From assembly GCF_009720825.1 (NCBI RefSeq), contig NZ_WNKY01000038.1:1-58080 (forward strand): a stretch of 58,080 bases of DNA, read 5' to 3'. The stretch is from Duganella radicis (GTDB lineage Bacteria; Pseudomonadota; Gammaproteobacteria; Burkholderiales; Burkholderiaceae_D). Shown here piece after piece: positions 25,409-33,653 of this stretch. The translations under genes were made by a program, and so were the position numbers. How positions within the stretch are numbered: position 1 is the first letter of the stretch; each line of letters begins with the position of its first letter. Below the pieces are notes generated by a model. It worked only from the letters and a program-made list of their open reading frames with translations. It did no database searches and was not told the DNA's origin.

Positions 25409-26687
25409 TGGCGCTGCCGCGGTCGACGTGGATCAGCGCGTCGAACTGCCGCGCCACGTCGGCGTGGAAATAGTGGCTGATACGCTCGCTCTCGGGACGA
25501 TAGATCACGCCGATGGCGCGCTCCTGCAGCCGTGCCGGCAAAGCCGCCCGCACGCTGTCACGGCCGCGCAGCGGCAACAGGAAGCGCGCCGCCGTTCGCT
25601 CTCCCAGCTGATGCATCAACGCCTCCACGCTACCGGGCAGCGACGGCCGCACGCGCTTCAGTTCGGCCGGGCCGTCCCATTCGCTGGCCGCCGTCACCGT
25701 GCCTTCGTGGGTGGTAAAGCCCAGCAGATAAGTCTGTTCCATGCCATGCCGTTCGCGCATCAGCTGGCCGAGATTGAGCTGGCCGCCCTGCCCCATTTCG
25801 GTGGCGCGCGCATCGCCCAGGTGCGAGTTGTGGGCCCAGACGATCAGCCGCGCGGGACTGCCCTTGCGGGCCGCGATGTGGGCGCGCAGCGCATCCAGCG
25901 TATCGGCCATGTGGGTGTCGCGGATATTCCACGACTGGTCGCGGCTGCCGAACATGGCGCGGTAATAGCTCTCGGCGTTCTGCGCCACGCGGGCGTTCTG
26001 CCGGGCATAGAACAGCTCGTCCGACACCGCGACGCCGGGCTGGTTCATATGCCGCATGGCTTCGCCGCTCAGTTCGGATAATTGGCGTACTACTTCGTCC
26101 TCGCAATCCTCGCGCAGGCCAAAGGCGGTGGCATAACCGTAGCGCTGCGGATCGGCAGCGATATGGTCGATGCAGCTGTAGCGCTCACGCGCGCGGCCCG
26201 CCGCTTCCGGATCGACCTGGTCGAGGTAATGCACCACGGCGCGCATGGATTTGTGCAAGCTGTATAAATCCAGGCCAAAGAAACCGACGCGGCGGGCGGC
26301 GTCCCGCACATGCTGGTTGTGCAGGCGCATCCAGTACAGCAGGTCGACCACCTCCTCGTTGCGCCACATCCATTGCGGGAAGCGCTGAAAGCCCGACAGC
26401 GCCTGGTCGGCGGTCTGGTCGCTGCCGGTCATTTGCACGAAGCGGCTGACTTGCAGCGCGTCCGGCCAATCGGCCTCGACGGCGATGGCGTCAAAGCCGC
26501 GCTCGACAATGAGCCGTTTGCTGATATCGGCGCGCAGGCGGTAGAACTCGCGCGTGCCGTGACTGGCCTCGCCCATCAACACCAGCGTGGCGTCGCCAAC
26601 GTGATCGAGCACAGCGTCGAGATCGTCGCTGGTGTCCAGCGGCAAGGCGTGCTGGCGCAATACAGCCAGGTTGTCCTGATCTGACAT
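25338..26687 (-). CDS. Erythromycin esterase family protein
   Basis: The product of 449 residues matches the EreA/EreB-like superfamily: 'LVLMGEASHGTREFYRLRAD' with the conserved E-x-x-H-G-T, 'VEADWPDA', 'MRLHNQHV', and 'LIVWAHNSHLGDARATEMG' with the second catalytic His region. Many chromosomal members do not attack macrolides, so resistance should not be assumed. ATG 26687 (MSDQDNL) follows TTGGAGGG. The gene converges with and overlaps the DUF1294 gene by 71 bases. Confidence 0.88.
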   Translation of the reverse strand: MSDQDNLAVLRQHALPLDTSDDLDAVLDHVGDATLVLMGEASHGTREFYRLRADISKRLIVERGFDAIAVEADWPDALQVSRFVQMTGSDQTADQALSGFQRFPQWMWRNEEVVDLLYWMRLHNQHVRDAARRVGFFGLDLYSLHKSMRAVVHYLDQVDPEAAGRARERYSCIDHIAADPQRYGYATAFGLREDCEDEVVRQLSELSGEAMRHMNQPGVAVSDELFYARQNARVAQNAESYYRAMFGSRDQSWNIRDTHMADTLDALRAHIAARKGSPARLIVWAHNSHLGDARATEMGQGGQLNLGQLMRERHGMEQTYLLGFTTHEGTVTAASEWDGPAELKRVRPSLPGSVEALMHQLGERTAARFLLPLRGRDSVRAALPARLQERAIGVIYRPESERISHYFHADVARQFDALIHVDRGSAIKPLEYSAHWATDELPETYPSGL

Positions 26688-26770
26688 GATAAAACCCTCC
26701 AACAAAGTCACGCAGATATGCGACACTCTATGGCTTATTTTGTTTTTGTGCTTTGGAAAGAGTGTGCGTG

Positions 26771-27730
26771 ATGTGGAATGGCGTGTTATGCGGTTTGCTG
26801 GCGGGGGCGATGTGGGGCATGGTGTTCATCACGCCGGTGTTCCTGAGCGCGTTCACGCCGCTGGAAATGGCTTGCGGCCGCTACATCGCCTACGGCCTGA
26901 TCGCCGCCGCCCTGATGGGCACGCGCCTCAAGCCACTGTTCGGCCGGCTGGACCGCAACGACATGATCGCCATGGTCAAGCACGCGCTGGCCGGCAACAT
27001 CGTCTACTACATGCTGCTGGCGCTCGGCGTGAAATTCGCCGGTGTGGCGGCGACCTCGCTGATCATCGGCGTGTTGCCGATTTCGGTCACGCTGATGGGC
27101 CACAAGGACCACGGCTCGGTGCCGCTCAAACAGCTGACGCTGCCGCTGCTGCTGGTGGCGGCCGGCATCGCCTGCATCAACATCGACGTGTTCACGCATG
27201 ACGCCGGCAACGGCATGCCGCTGGCGCACAAGCTGCTGGGCGTGCTGTGCGCGGCCGGCGCGCTGTGCTGCTGGACCTGGTACTCGGTCGACAACGCGCG
27301 CTACCTCAAGCGCAATCCGCATTTCAGCAGCGGCGAATGGTCGTCGCTGTACGGCATTTCCAGCGGCCTGATCGCGCTGGCGATCGCGCTGCTGGCGTTT
27401 GCCCTCTTCCATGGCGAGGTGACCGGCGCGGCCGCCGTGGCCACTGGCCGCGACTGGGGCGTGTTCTGGATCGTCAACGCCCTGCTGGCACTGGGCGCGT
27501 CGGTGATCGGCAACCACCTGTGGAATGTGGCCAGCCGCAAGGTGCCGCTGACCTTGTCCGGCCAGCTGATTCTGTTTGAAACGCTGTTCGCGCTGCTGTA
27601 CGGCTTCATCTACAAGCAGCAACTGCCGCGCGCGCTGGAGATTGCCGCCATCGTGCTGCTGATTGCCGGTGTGATGTGGTCGGTGCGCGTGCATGCGCTG
27701 GACGATCCCAGCGAGGCGCACGCGGATTAG
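26771..27730 (+). CDS. DMT/EamA family transporter
   Basis: A product of 319 residues with about ten hydrophobic segments arranged as two EamA repeats; the second repeat includes 'NALLALGASVIGNHLWNVAS' and 'GQLILFETLFALLYGFIY'. It is an inner-membrane metabolite exporter or permease of unknown substrate. The ATG at 26771 (MWNGVLC) is preferred over one six codons earlier because it begins the first membrane helix. Its 3' end overlaps the convergent LON-domain gene by 4 bases. Confidence 0.88.
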   Translation: MWNGVLCGLLAGAMWGMVFITPVFLSAFTPLEMACGRYIAYGLIAAALMGTRLKPLFGRLDRNDMIAMVKHALAGNIVYYMLLALGVKFAGVAATSLIIGVLPISVTLMGHKDHGSVPLKQLTLPLLLVAAGIACINIDVFTHDAGNGMPLAHKLLGVLCAAGALCCWTWYSVDNARYLKRNPHFSSGEWSSLYGISSGLIALAIALLAFALFHGEVTGAAAVATGRDWGVFWIVNALLALGASVIGNHLWNVASRKVPLTLSGQLILFETLFALLYGFIYKQQLPRALEIAAIVLLIAGVMWSVRVHALDDPSEAHAD

Positions 27731-28347
27731 TGGTTGTCCAGCAGGCCGTTCTCGCTGAGCACGTCCTGCACCAGCTCCAGCCGCAGCACCGGATTTTCCT
27801 GGAGCAGCAGGCGCTGCTTCTCTTCCATGTCCAGCCGCAGCAGCTCGCACCAGCGGTTGGCCACCCAGCCCGCCTCGTCCAGCCGGTACGGCGGCGCCAG
27901 CGACATATTGGCGGTGGAAATCTGCTTTTTTTGCAAGGAGCGGATCAGCGCGCCCAGCGCGTTGGCCACGTCCTGTTGTTCGCTCGGGATGGGCACCACC
28001 ATGTCCTCCGCCACCTCGTCCACCTCCGCCATCCACAGCCCATGCTTGAGCTGTTCGGCGGATTTGATCTGAAAACGGGTGGTGCCGATGCAGGAGATTT
28101 GCAGCAGGCCCGGCAGCGGCGCACTCCAGTCAAGGATGCGCGCCATGGTGCCGCAGGCGGACAGGGTTTCGTGCTGATCCGGCACCCGCACTTCGCTGCC
28201 GTCCAGCAGCGACACCACGCCGAACTCCTCGCCCTTGGCGATGCAGCGCTTGATCAGATCGAGATAGCGTACTTCAAACACCTGCAACGGCAAATGGCCG
28301 TCAGGGAACAGGATGGTCTTCAGCGGAAAAAGAGGAATCGATGGCAT
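27727..28347 (-). CDS. LON substrate-binding domain protein
   Basis: The 206-residue protein consists of a single LON N-terminal (PF02190-type) domain: 'IPLFPLKTILFPDGHLPLQV', 'FEVRYLDLIKRCI', 'EFGVVSLLDG', 'GTMARILDW' and 'GLLQISCIGTTRF'. The C-terminal part is helical. The ATPase and protease parts of Lon are absent, as is usual for this stand-alone family, so it may bind protein substrates or partners; its cellular role is not established. Confidence 0.9.
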   Translation of the reverse strand: MPSIPLFPLKTILFPDGHLPLQVFEVRYLDLIKRCIAKGEEFGVVSLLDGSEVRVPDQHETLSACGTMARILDWSAPLPGLLQISCIGTTRFQIKSAEQLKHGLWMAEVDEVAEDMVVPIPSEQQDVANALGALIRSLQKKQISTANMSLAPPYRLDEAGWVANRWCELLRLDMEEKQRLLLQENPVLRLELVQDVLSENGLLDNH

Positions 28348-28381
28348 TTCGCTATCATCTCACGAAATGACTGTGCCGGGC

Positions 28382-29677
28382 TCATGGGCGGCGGAAAATC
28401 GTTCCGTTCCTGATCACCAATTGCACTTTGCGCAAGGTGGCAATGTCCCGGGTCGGATCGCCCTGCACCGCCACCACGTCGGCCAGATAACCTGCGCGCA
28501 GCTGGCCCAGCGCCGGCTGGCCGAGCACTTCCGCATTGACCACGGTTGCCGCGCGCAGGGCTTCCAGCGGCGTCATGCCGAGCCTGACCATCCATTCCAG
28601 CTCGCGCGCATTGTCGCCATGGGCAAACACGCCGACATCGCTGCCGCTGCCGATCACCACGCCCAGCTTGCGCGCGAGTTGAAAAGCGCGCGCCGCCGCC
28701 TGCATGGACGGCGTGGGCGGGCCGCCGCGCTGGTATTTCTGGAAGTATTCGCTGGTGGCTTCCGGCGCGGTCAGCGTCGGGAAGTAAGCGACGTGGCGTT
28801 CCGCCATCAGCTTGAACGTGGCCTCGCTGCCACCGTAGCCATGCTCGATGGTGTCGACGCCGGCCAGCGCGGAGCGGCGCATGCCTTCGTCGGTGCTGGC
28901 GTGGGAGGCCACCTTGCGGCCCGACTCGTGCGCGGCCTGCACCAGCGCATTCAGCTCGGCCTGCGAGAATGTCGCGTGGGCGCCGCCGTCGGGACCGGTC
29001 CGGTAGTCGGCATAGACCTTGATCCAGTCGGCGCCGCGCGCACCCTGCTCGCGCACCGCCTTCACCACTTCATCGACGCCGCTGGCTTCCTGCGCGCCCT
29101 TGGGCAAATCCACGTCGGCACGATAGGCGCGTGGCGACGGTCCGTAACTGCCCGCGGCGACAATCGCGCGCGTGGCGATAAACAGGCGCGGCCCCGGTAT
29201 TACACCGTCATTAATCGCTTTTTTAATTGAAACGTCGGCGTACAAGGCGCCTTCGGTTCCCAGATCGCGCAAGGTGGTAAAGCCGGCTTGTAAAGTGGCG
29301 GCGGCGTGGCGTCCTGCCAGCAAGGTGCGGTATTCGACCGATTCTTTTAAAACCTGATCGTCCCACGAAGTTTCGTTATATGGATGCAGCAGCACATGCG
29401 AGTGCAAATCCATTAAACCAGGGATCAGTGTGGCGTCCGGCAGATTGATGCGCTCGGCGCCGGCGGGAATATCGATTTTGTCGGCCGGGCCGACGGCGGC
29501 GATCTTGTCGCCGCTGATCAGCACGGCCCAATTGGCGTGCGGCTGGCCCTCGCCGGTCCATACCCGGGCCGGACTTAGCAGCGTGTCCGCCGCGCCAGCC
29601 GCAGGAGAAAATATGCCGATTAAGGCGGAGAATAATACAGTGAAACGATGGCGTTTCAATATAAACCCCGCCCGCAT
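28382..29677 (-). CDS. Exported metal-dependent amidohydrolase
   Basis: The 431-residue protein has an N-terminal signal peptide ('VLFSALIGIFSPAAGAAD') and an amidohydrolase TIM barrel of the imidazolonepropionase/prolidase-like group: HxH in 'GLMDLHSHVLLHP', probable bridging Lys in 'DWIKVYADY', His in 'KVASHAST', His in 'IEHGYGG' and Asp in 'IGSGSDVGVF'. These bind a two-metal site. Similar exported enzymes hydrolyse Xaa-Pro or other peptide-like bonds, but the substrate here is unknown. It lies 5 bases before the end of the H-NS gene on the same strand. Confidence 0.9.
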   Translation of the reverse strand: MRAGFILKRHRFTVLFSALIGIFSPAAGAADTLLSPARVWTGEGQPHANWAVLISGDKIAAVGPADKIDIPAGAERINLPDATLIPGLMDLHSHVLLHPYNETSWDDQVLKESVEYRTLLAGRHAAATLQAGFTTLRDLGTEGALYADVSIKKAINDGVIPGPRLFIATRAIVAAGSYGPSPRAYRADVDLPKGAQEASGVDEVVKAVREQGARGADWIKVYADYRTGPDGGAHATFSQAELNALVQAAHESGRKVASHASTDEGMRRSALAGVDTIEHGYGGSEATFKLMAERHVAYFPTLTAPEATSEYFQKYQRGGPPTPSMQAAARAFQLARKLGVVIGSGSDVGVFAHGDNARELEWMVRLGMTPLEALRAATVVNAEVLGQPALGQLRAGYLADVVAVQGDPTRDIATLRKVQLVIRNGTIFRRP

Positions 29678-29682
29678 CGGAA

Positions 29683-29973
29683 TTACTTAATCAGATAATC
29701 GTCCTTGTTCTTACCTTCCAGCCATTTCGGAGCGCGGCCGCGGCCGGTCCAGGTCTGGCCGGTGGCGTCATCGCGGTATTTGGTTGGCACCGGTGCGCGC
29801 GGCTTGGACGTTTTAACCTTGGTTACACCGCCCAGATCCGCAATGGTCAGACCGTATTCACGCATGATGGCGGTGACTTTTTCTTTCGCCTGTGCAATTT
29901 CGTTTTTACGGGCGGATTCGGCCAGATTCTCCAGTTCAGCGATCTTCGCTTTGTATTCCTGGTAAGTCGTCAT
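29683..29973 (-). CDS. H-NS family nucleoid-associated protein
   Basis: The 96-residue protein (from ATG 29973, with AAGGAATT upstream) has an N-terminal oligomerisation coiled coil ('YQEYKAKIAELENLAESARK'). It ends in the H-NS DNA-binding domain with the signature 'YRDDATGQTWTGRGRAPKWL'. Proteins of this family coat AT-rich DNA and often silence acquired genes. Several paralogues per genome are normal in Burkholderiales. An 18-base palindrome lies 69 bases upstream of the start. Confidence 0.95.
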   Translation of the reverse strand: MTTYQEYKAKIAELENLAESARKNEIAQAKEKVTAIMREYGLTIADLGGVTKVKTSKPRAPVPTKYRDDATGQTWTGRGRAPKWLEGKNKDDYLIK

Positions 29974-30041
29974 CTTAATTCCTTCTTGGCGATAGGTTAT
30001 TTGATAGGCGCAATTTACCATAACTTGGTGGCTGCACTCTA

Positions 30042-30059
30042 GCTATATTCCAATATAGC
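30042..30059. promoter_or_regulatory. 18-base palindrome upstream of the hns-like gene
   Basis: GCTATATT-CC-AATATAGC is a perfect inverted repeat with 8-base arms, in the AT-rich 135-base gap between the LysR gene and the hns-like gene. It is not followed by a T-run, so it is more likely an operator or an overlapping -10 region (TATATT) than a terminator. Autoregulation by H-NS or another dimeric regulator is possible. Confidence 0.35.
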
Positions 30060-30108
30060 GATAAAAGTGAATATTTTCCACAACTGTTTAGAAACATAAA
30101 GGCCGTTT

Positions 30109-31023
30109 TCATTCGCATAGCGGGCGCAGCTGTATTCCGTCCACGACAACTTTGCGAATTAAATTAGCCAGGCGGCAGGTGGCCGGCCCGGCTAATTCCG
30201 GATTGGCCACCACCAGCGACAGCGAGAGTTTTCTTCTTTGCCCTACACGCAAAGGCAACGGCTTGAGCAGGCCCTGCTCCAATTGTTTTTGAATCTTGTG
30301 TTCCGCCAGCCAACCAAAGCCGATTCCATTACAAATCAATTCCATACGGGTATGCGGACTGGTAACCGTCCAACGCCCATTATTATTTAACCAGCCGTGA
30401 TCGCGCGGATTCAAGGTGCCGGAGTCGCGCACCACGATGTGCAGGTTGTGGTTTAAATCCTCGACCTCCAGTTCGCGTCCCAGCGCATGCAGCGGATGGC
30501 AGGGATGGGCCACTGCGACAAACTCGATATCCATTAGGGCGTCGCCAAGAAAACCGGCCGGAATGCCGCTGACGATGGCGATATCCACACGCTTTTCTAT
30601 TAGCGCATCTTCCGAGCCCGATAAAACCGTCTCTTCCAGATTCACCCGGGTATGTTTGGCCCACGGTTCAAAATCGCGCAGCACCTGCACCAGCAGTTCA
30701 ACCGGGAACAGGCTATCGACCGCGATACTGACTTCCGGCTCCCAGCCTTCGGCCAGGCTGCCGGCCAATTGTTCCAGCTGAAAAGCGCCGCCCAGTAATT
30801 CGCGCGCCTTGATCAATAAGGCCTCGCCGGTTTTAGTGAGTCGCGCGCGCCGGCCGTCGATTTCCAGCAGCTCCACGCCCAGTTGCTCCTGCAACTTGGC
30901 CACCATGTAACTGACCGACGACTGGCTGCGATGCAACGCCTCCGCCGCCTGCGCATAACCGCCGCATTCGACAATGGCTTGCAGCACCTGCCATTGTTCA
31001 AGCGTACTCCGGGGAATTTTCAT
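30109..31023 (-). CDS. LysR-type transcriptional regulator
   Basis: The 304-residue protein has an N-terminal winged helix-turn-helix ('GGYAQAAEALHRSQSSVSYM') and a periplasmic-binding-like effector domain from about residue 90. The start abuts the stop of the adenylate cyclase gene (zero gap, same strand), so it may be co-transcribed with it, which is unusual because LysR genes commonly diverge from their targets. The ligand and targets are unknown. Confidence 0.92.
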   Translation of the reverse strand: MKIPRSTLEQWQVLQAIVECGGYAQAAEALHRSQSSVSYMVAKLQEQLGVELLEIDGRRARLTKTGEALLIKARELLGGAFQLEQLAGSLAEGWEPEVSIAVDSLFPVELLVQVLRDFEPWAKHTRVNLEETVLSGSEDALIEKRVDIAIVSGIPAGFLGDALMDIEFVAVAHPCHPLHALGRELEVEDLNHNLHIVVRDSGTLNPRDHGWLNNNGRWTVTSPHTRMELICNGIGFGWLAEHKIQKQLEQGLLKPLPLRVGQRRKLSLSLVVANPELAGPATCRLANLIRKVVVDGIQLRPLCE

Positions 31024-33294
31024 TCACTTGGATTCCATGATAAACGTGCCGTCCCAATCGGCCGGCGGCGGATTGACCGCCATGTGGCGGCAGCGGTCCA
31101 CATACAGTTCGGCCACCGGGTCGCGCGGATTCAGCGCCAGCACTTCCTCGAACAGCTGGTAGGCGGCGTTCCAGTTGCGCTTGCGGTAGCTTTGCAGGCC
31201 GTTGCGGAACAGGCCCATGGCCTCCAGCAGCGAGGGATAGCTGTCGTCGGTGTGGTAATCGAGCACCTCGTAAATCGACACCGGCCTGGTCTTGCCCTTG
31301 ACCACCACGATATCGACCTCGCGCGTGCGGTAGGTGCCGCGCAGGGCCCGGTAGGTGAATTCGCTGATCAGGATGCGCGCGCCGTACTGCTTGCAGGCCG
31401 ATTCCAGCCGCGCCGCCAGGTTCACGCCGTCGCCGATGATGGTGTAGTCCATGCGCTTCTTGGAACCGATATTCCCCGACACCACCAGGTCGGTGTTCAG
31501 GCCGATGCCGATCTCCACCGGCGGCTTGCCCTCGCCCGCCCGCACCAGGTTCCAGTTGCGCAGCTCGGTCACCATGGCGATGGCGGCGCGCACCGCGCGG
31601 TCCGGATCGTCCTCATGGCCGACCGGGATACCGAAGGCGGCCATGATGGCGTCGCCGATGAACTTGTCCAGCATGCCTTCTTCGCGCTGGATGCAGTCGA
31701 CCATCAGCGTGAAGTATTCGTTCAGCATGGTCACCGTGCCCTGCGCGCCCAACTGCTCGGTGATGGTGGTGAAGCTGCGGATGTCGGAGAACAGCACCGT
31801 GGCCGGCACGTTTTTACCACCCAGCATTTCGGCGCCATTGGCCACCATCTGGTCGGCGATGCCGGGGTCCATGTAGCGCGACATGGTCGAGCGCAGGCGC
31901 TTTTCGCTGGAGATGTCCTCGATCATCAGCATCCAGCCGATGCGTTTCTTTTCCATCGACAGCAGCGGCTGCACGCTGAGGTTGACCGAACGGGTTTCCT
32001 CGCCCAGCACCAGTTCCACATCCATCAGATGCTCGGCGTCCTGATTGACCTCGGCGCGCCGCAGCTTGTCCAGCATCCAGGTATTGGCGCCGCCGAAAAA
32101 ATCGCTGGCGGCGCGGCCGACAATGGCGGCCGCGCTGGTGCGCAGGATGCGCAGACCGGCCTCGTTGCAGGTGACGATTTTTTCCTGGCTGTCCAGCGTG
32201 ATCACGCCGTTGGACATGGATTCCAGCATGGCCTCGTTGTAGTTCTTGATCTGCTGGACGTCGGCAAACAGCTTGGCGTTTTCCAGCGCAATCGAGATTT
32301 GCGCGGTGAAGGCGCGCAGGCGCGACTCGTCCTCGGCGCTGAACGGCCCGCCGCGCTTGTTCAGCACCTGCGTCACGCCGATGATCTTGCCGGCCTTGTT
32401 GACGATGGGGACGCACAGGATGGAGCGCGTGAAATAGCCGGTCTTCTTGTCGAAAGCCGGGTTGAAGCGCAGGTCGGCGTAGGCATACGGAATGTTGATG
32501 GTCTTCCCGGAGGTGAACACCGCGCCGGCGATGCCGGCATTGTTCGGCAGGCGGATTTGCAGCGACTCCAGTCCCTGCCCCACTTCCGACCACAGTTCGC
32601 CGGTCTTTTCATCGTTGAGGAACAGGGTCGAGCGCTCGGCGTTGAGCAGGCGCGTGGCCTCGCCCATCACCTTTTGCAGCAGCGAGCCTAGCTTGATGTC
32701 GGCTGTGACTTCCGACACCACATCGATGAATTCCATTTCCTGGCGGCGGATCTTCTTCATGCTTTCCAGGAAGCGCGCGCTTTGCAGCGCCAGCGTGCCT
32801 TGGGTGGTGAGCGCTTCCAGCAATTGCAGGTCACCGCGGGTGAACTTGCCGCGCTTCTTGTTCAGCGTCTGCGACACGCCGATGATCTCGCCCTTCACGG
32901 TCTTGATCGGCACACACAGGATGTTGCGGGTGACGAAGCCGGTCTGCTCGTCGATCGAACGGTTGAAGCGCGCATCGGCGTAGGCGTCGGCGATGATCAC
33001 CGGCTCGCCGGTGGTGAACACGTGGCCGGCAATGCCGGTGTGATTCAGGAAGCGGATCTCGCGCTGGATATTGCCCTGGGCGACACGGGAAAACAGCTCG
33101 CCGGTTTCGGCATCGTTGAGGAATAGCGTGCCGCGCTCGGCGTCGAGTTCCTCGGTGGTGACTTCCACCAGGGCCGTGAGGATTTCATCCAGCGTATCGT
33201 AAGCGGCCATGCGGCGCGACACTTCCAGCAGCAGCTCGACCTGGCGCAAACGCTTGCGCTGGGCGTTGAGGGCGGGCTGGTCGCCGGCTGTCAT
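31024..33294 (-). CDS. GAF-GAF-PAS class III adenylate/guanylate cyclase
   Basis: The 756-residue soluble protein contains two GAF domains ('LDAERGTLFLNDAETGELFS' and 'LNAERSTLFLNDEKTGELWS'), each ending with an 'ILCVPI' strand. A PAS domain follows ('MSNGVITLDSQEKIVTCNEA'), then a class III cyclase catalytic domain with metal aspartates in 'VLFSDIRSF' and 'DKFIGDAIMAAFG'. A short TPR-like tail closes the protein ('NWNAAYQLFEEVLALNPRDP'). It probably makes cAMP in response to ligands or redox bound by the GAF domains. It overlaps the preceding coiled-coil gene by 4 bases (ATGA) and abuts the LysR gene. Confidence 0.93.
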   Translation of the reverse strand: MTAGDQPALNAQRKRLRQVELLLEVSRRMAAYDTLDEILTALVEVTTEELDAERGTLFLNDAETGELFSRVAQGNIQREIRFLNHTGIAGHVFTTGEPVIIADAYADARFNRSIDEQTGFVTRNILCVPIKTVKGEIIGVSQTLNKKRGKFTRGDLQLLEALTTQGTLALQSARFLESMKKIRRQEMEFIDVVSEVTADIKLGSLLQKVMGEATRLLNAERSTLFLNDEKTGELWSEVGQGLESLQIRLPNNAGIAGAVFTSGKTINIPYAYADLRFNPAFDKKTGYFTRSILCVPIVNKAGKIIGVTQVLNKRGGPFSAEDESRLRAFTAQISIALENAKLFADVQQIKNYNEAMLESMSNGVITLDSQEKIVTCNEAGLRILRTSAAAIVGRAASDFFGGANTWMLDKLRRAEVNQDAEHLMDVELVLGEETRSVNLSVQPLLSMEKKRIGWMLMIEDISSEKRLRSTMSRYMDPGIADQMVANGAEMLGGKNVPATVLFSDIRSFTTITEQLGAQGTVTMLNEYFTLMVDCIQREEGMLDKFIGDAIMAAFGIPVGHEDDPDRAVRAAIAMVTELRNWNLVRAGEGKPPVEIGIGLNTDLVVSGNIGSKKRMDYTIIGDGVNLAARLESACKQYGARILISEFTYRALRGTYRTREVDIVVVKGKTRPVSIYEVLDYHTDDSYPSLLEAMGLFRNGLQSYRKRNWNAAYQLFEEVLALNPRDPVAELYVDRCRHMAVNPPPADWDGTFIMESK

Positions 33295-33635
33295 GCCTTG
33301 GCCTCCAGCGCCGTGCGCATGGCGCGTATGGTCTCGTGCAATTGGGTGATTTCGCTGTGATGGGCGGCGGAGGCGGCTTGTAGCGCATCGACGCGCTCCT
33401 GCGCCGCCTTCTCCAGGCTGGTGCGCAGAGCGACGATGGTGTCGCGCAGTTGCAGGATGTCGCCCTGCGCGGCCGAGACCGCATCCTGCACCTGCCGCTG
33501 GCGCTCCTGATGCGCGTGCTCCAGCTCGGAGCGCAAGGCCGCCACGGTGCGCTGCAAATCTCGCACCTCGGCCAGCGCCAGGCGCACACTTGCGTCATCT
33601 GACGGGAGAGTATCGATGGTGTCCGGTTTTTTCAC
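33291..33635 (-). CDS. Small coiled-coil protein coupled to the cyclase
   Basis: The 114 residues are almost entirely heptad-rich helix ('VRDLQRTVAALRSELEHAHQ' onward to 'LHETIRAMRTALEAKA'). No signal, membrane or enzymatic motif is visible. Its stop overlaps the cyclase start by 4 bases, so it is probably made in stoichiometric coupling with the cyclase and may bind its helices. The family is not recognised. Confidence 0.7.
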   Translation of the reverse strand: MKKPDTIDTLPSDDASVRLALAEVRDLQRTVAALRSELEHAHQERQRQVQDAVSAAQGDILQLRDTIVALRTSLEKAAQERVDALQAASAAHHSEITQLHETIRAMRTALEAKA

Positions 33636-33653
33636 CAGAGCATCATACCATTC

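Noticed and set aside
25338..26687. Macrolide-resistance gene
   Set aside because: Only superfamily-level erythromycin-esterase features are visible; many chromosomal members do not act on macrolides.
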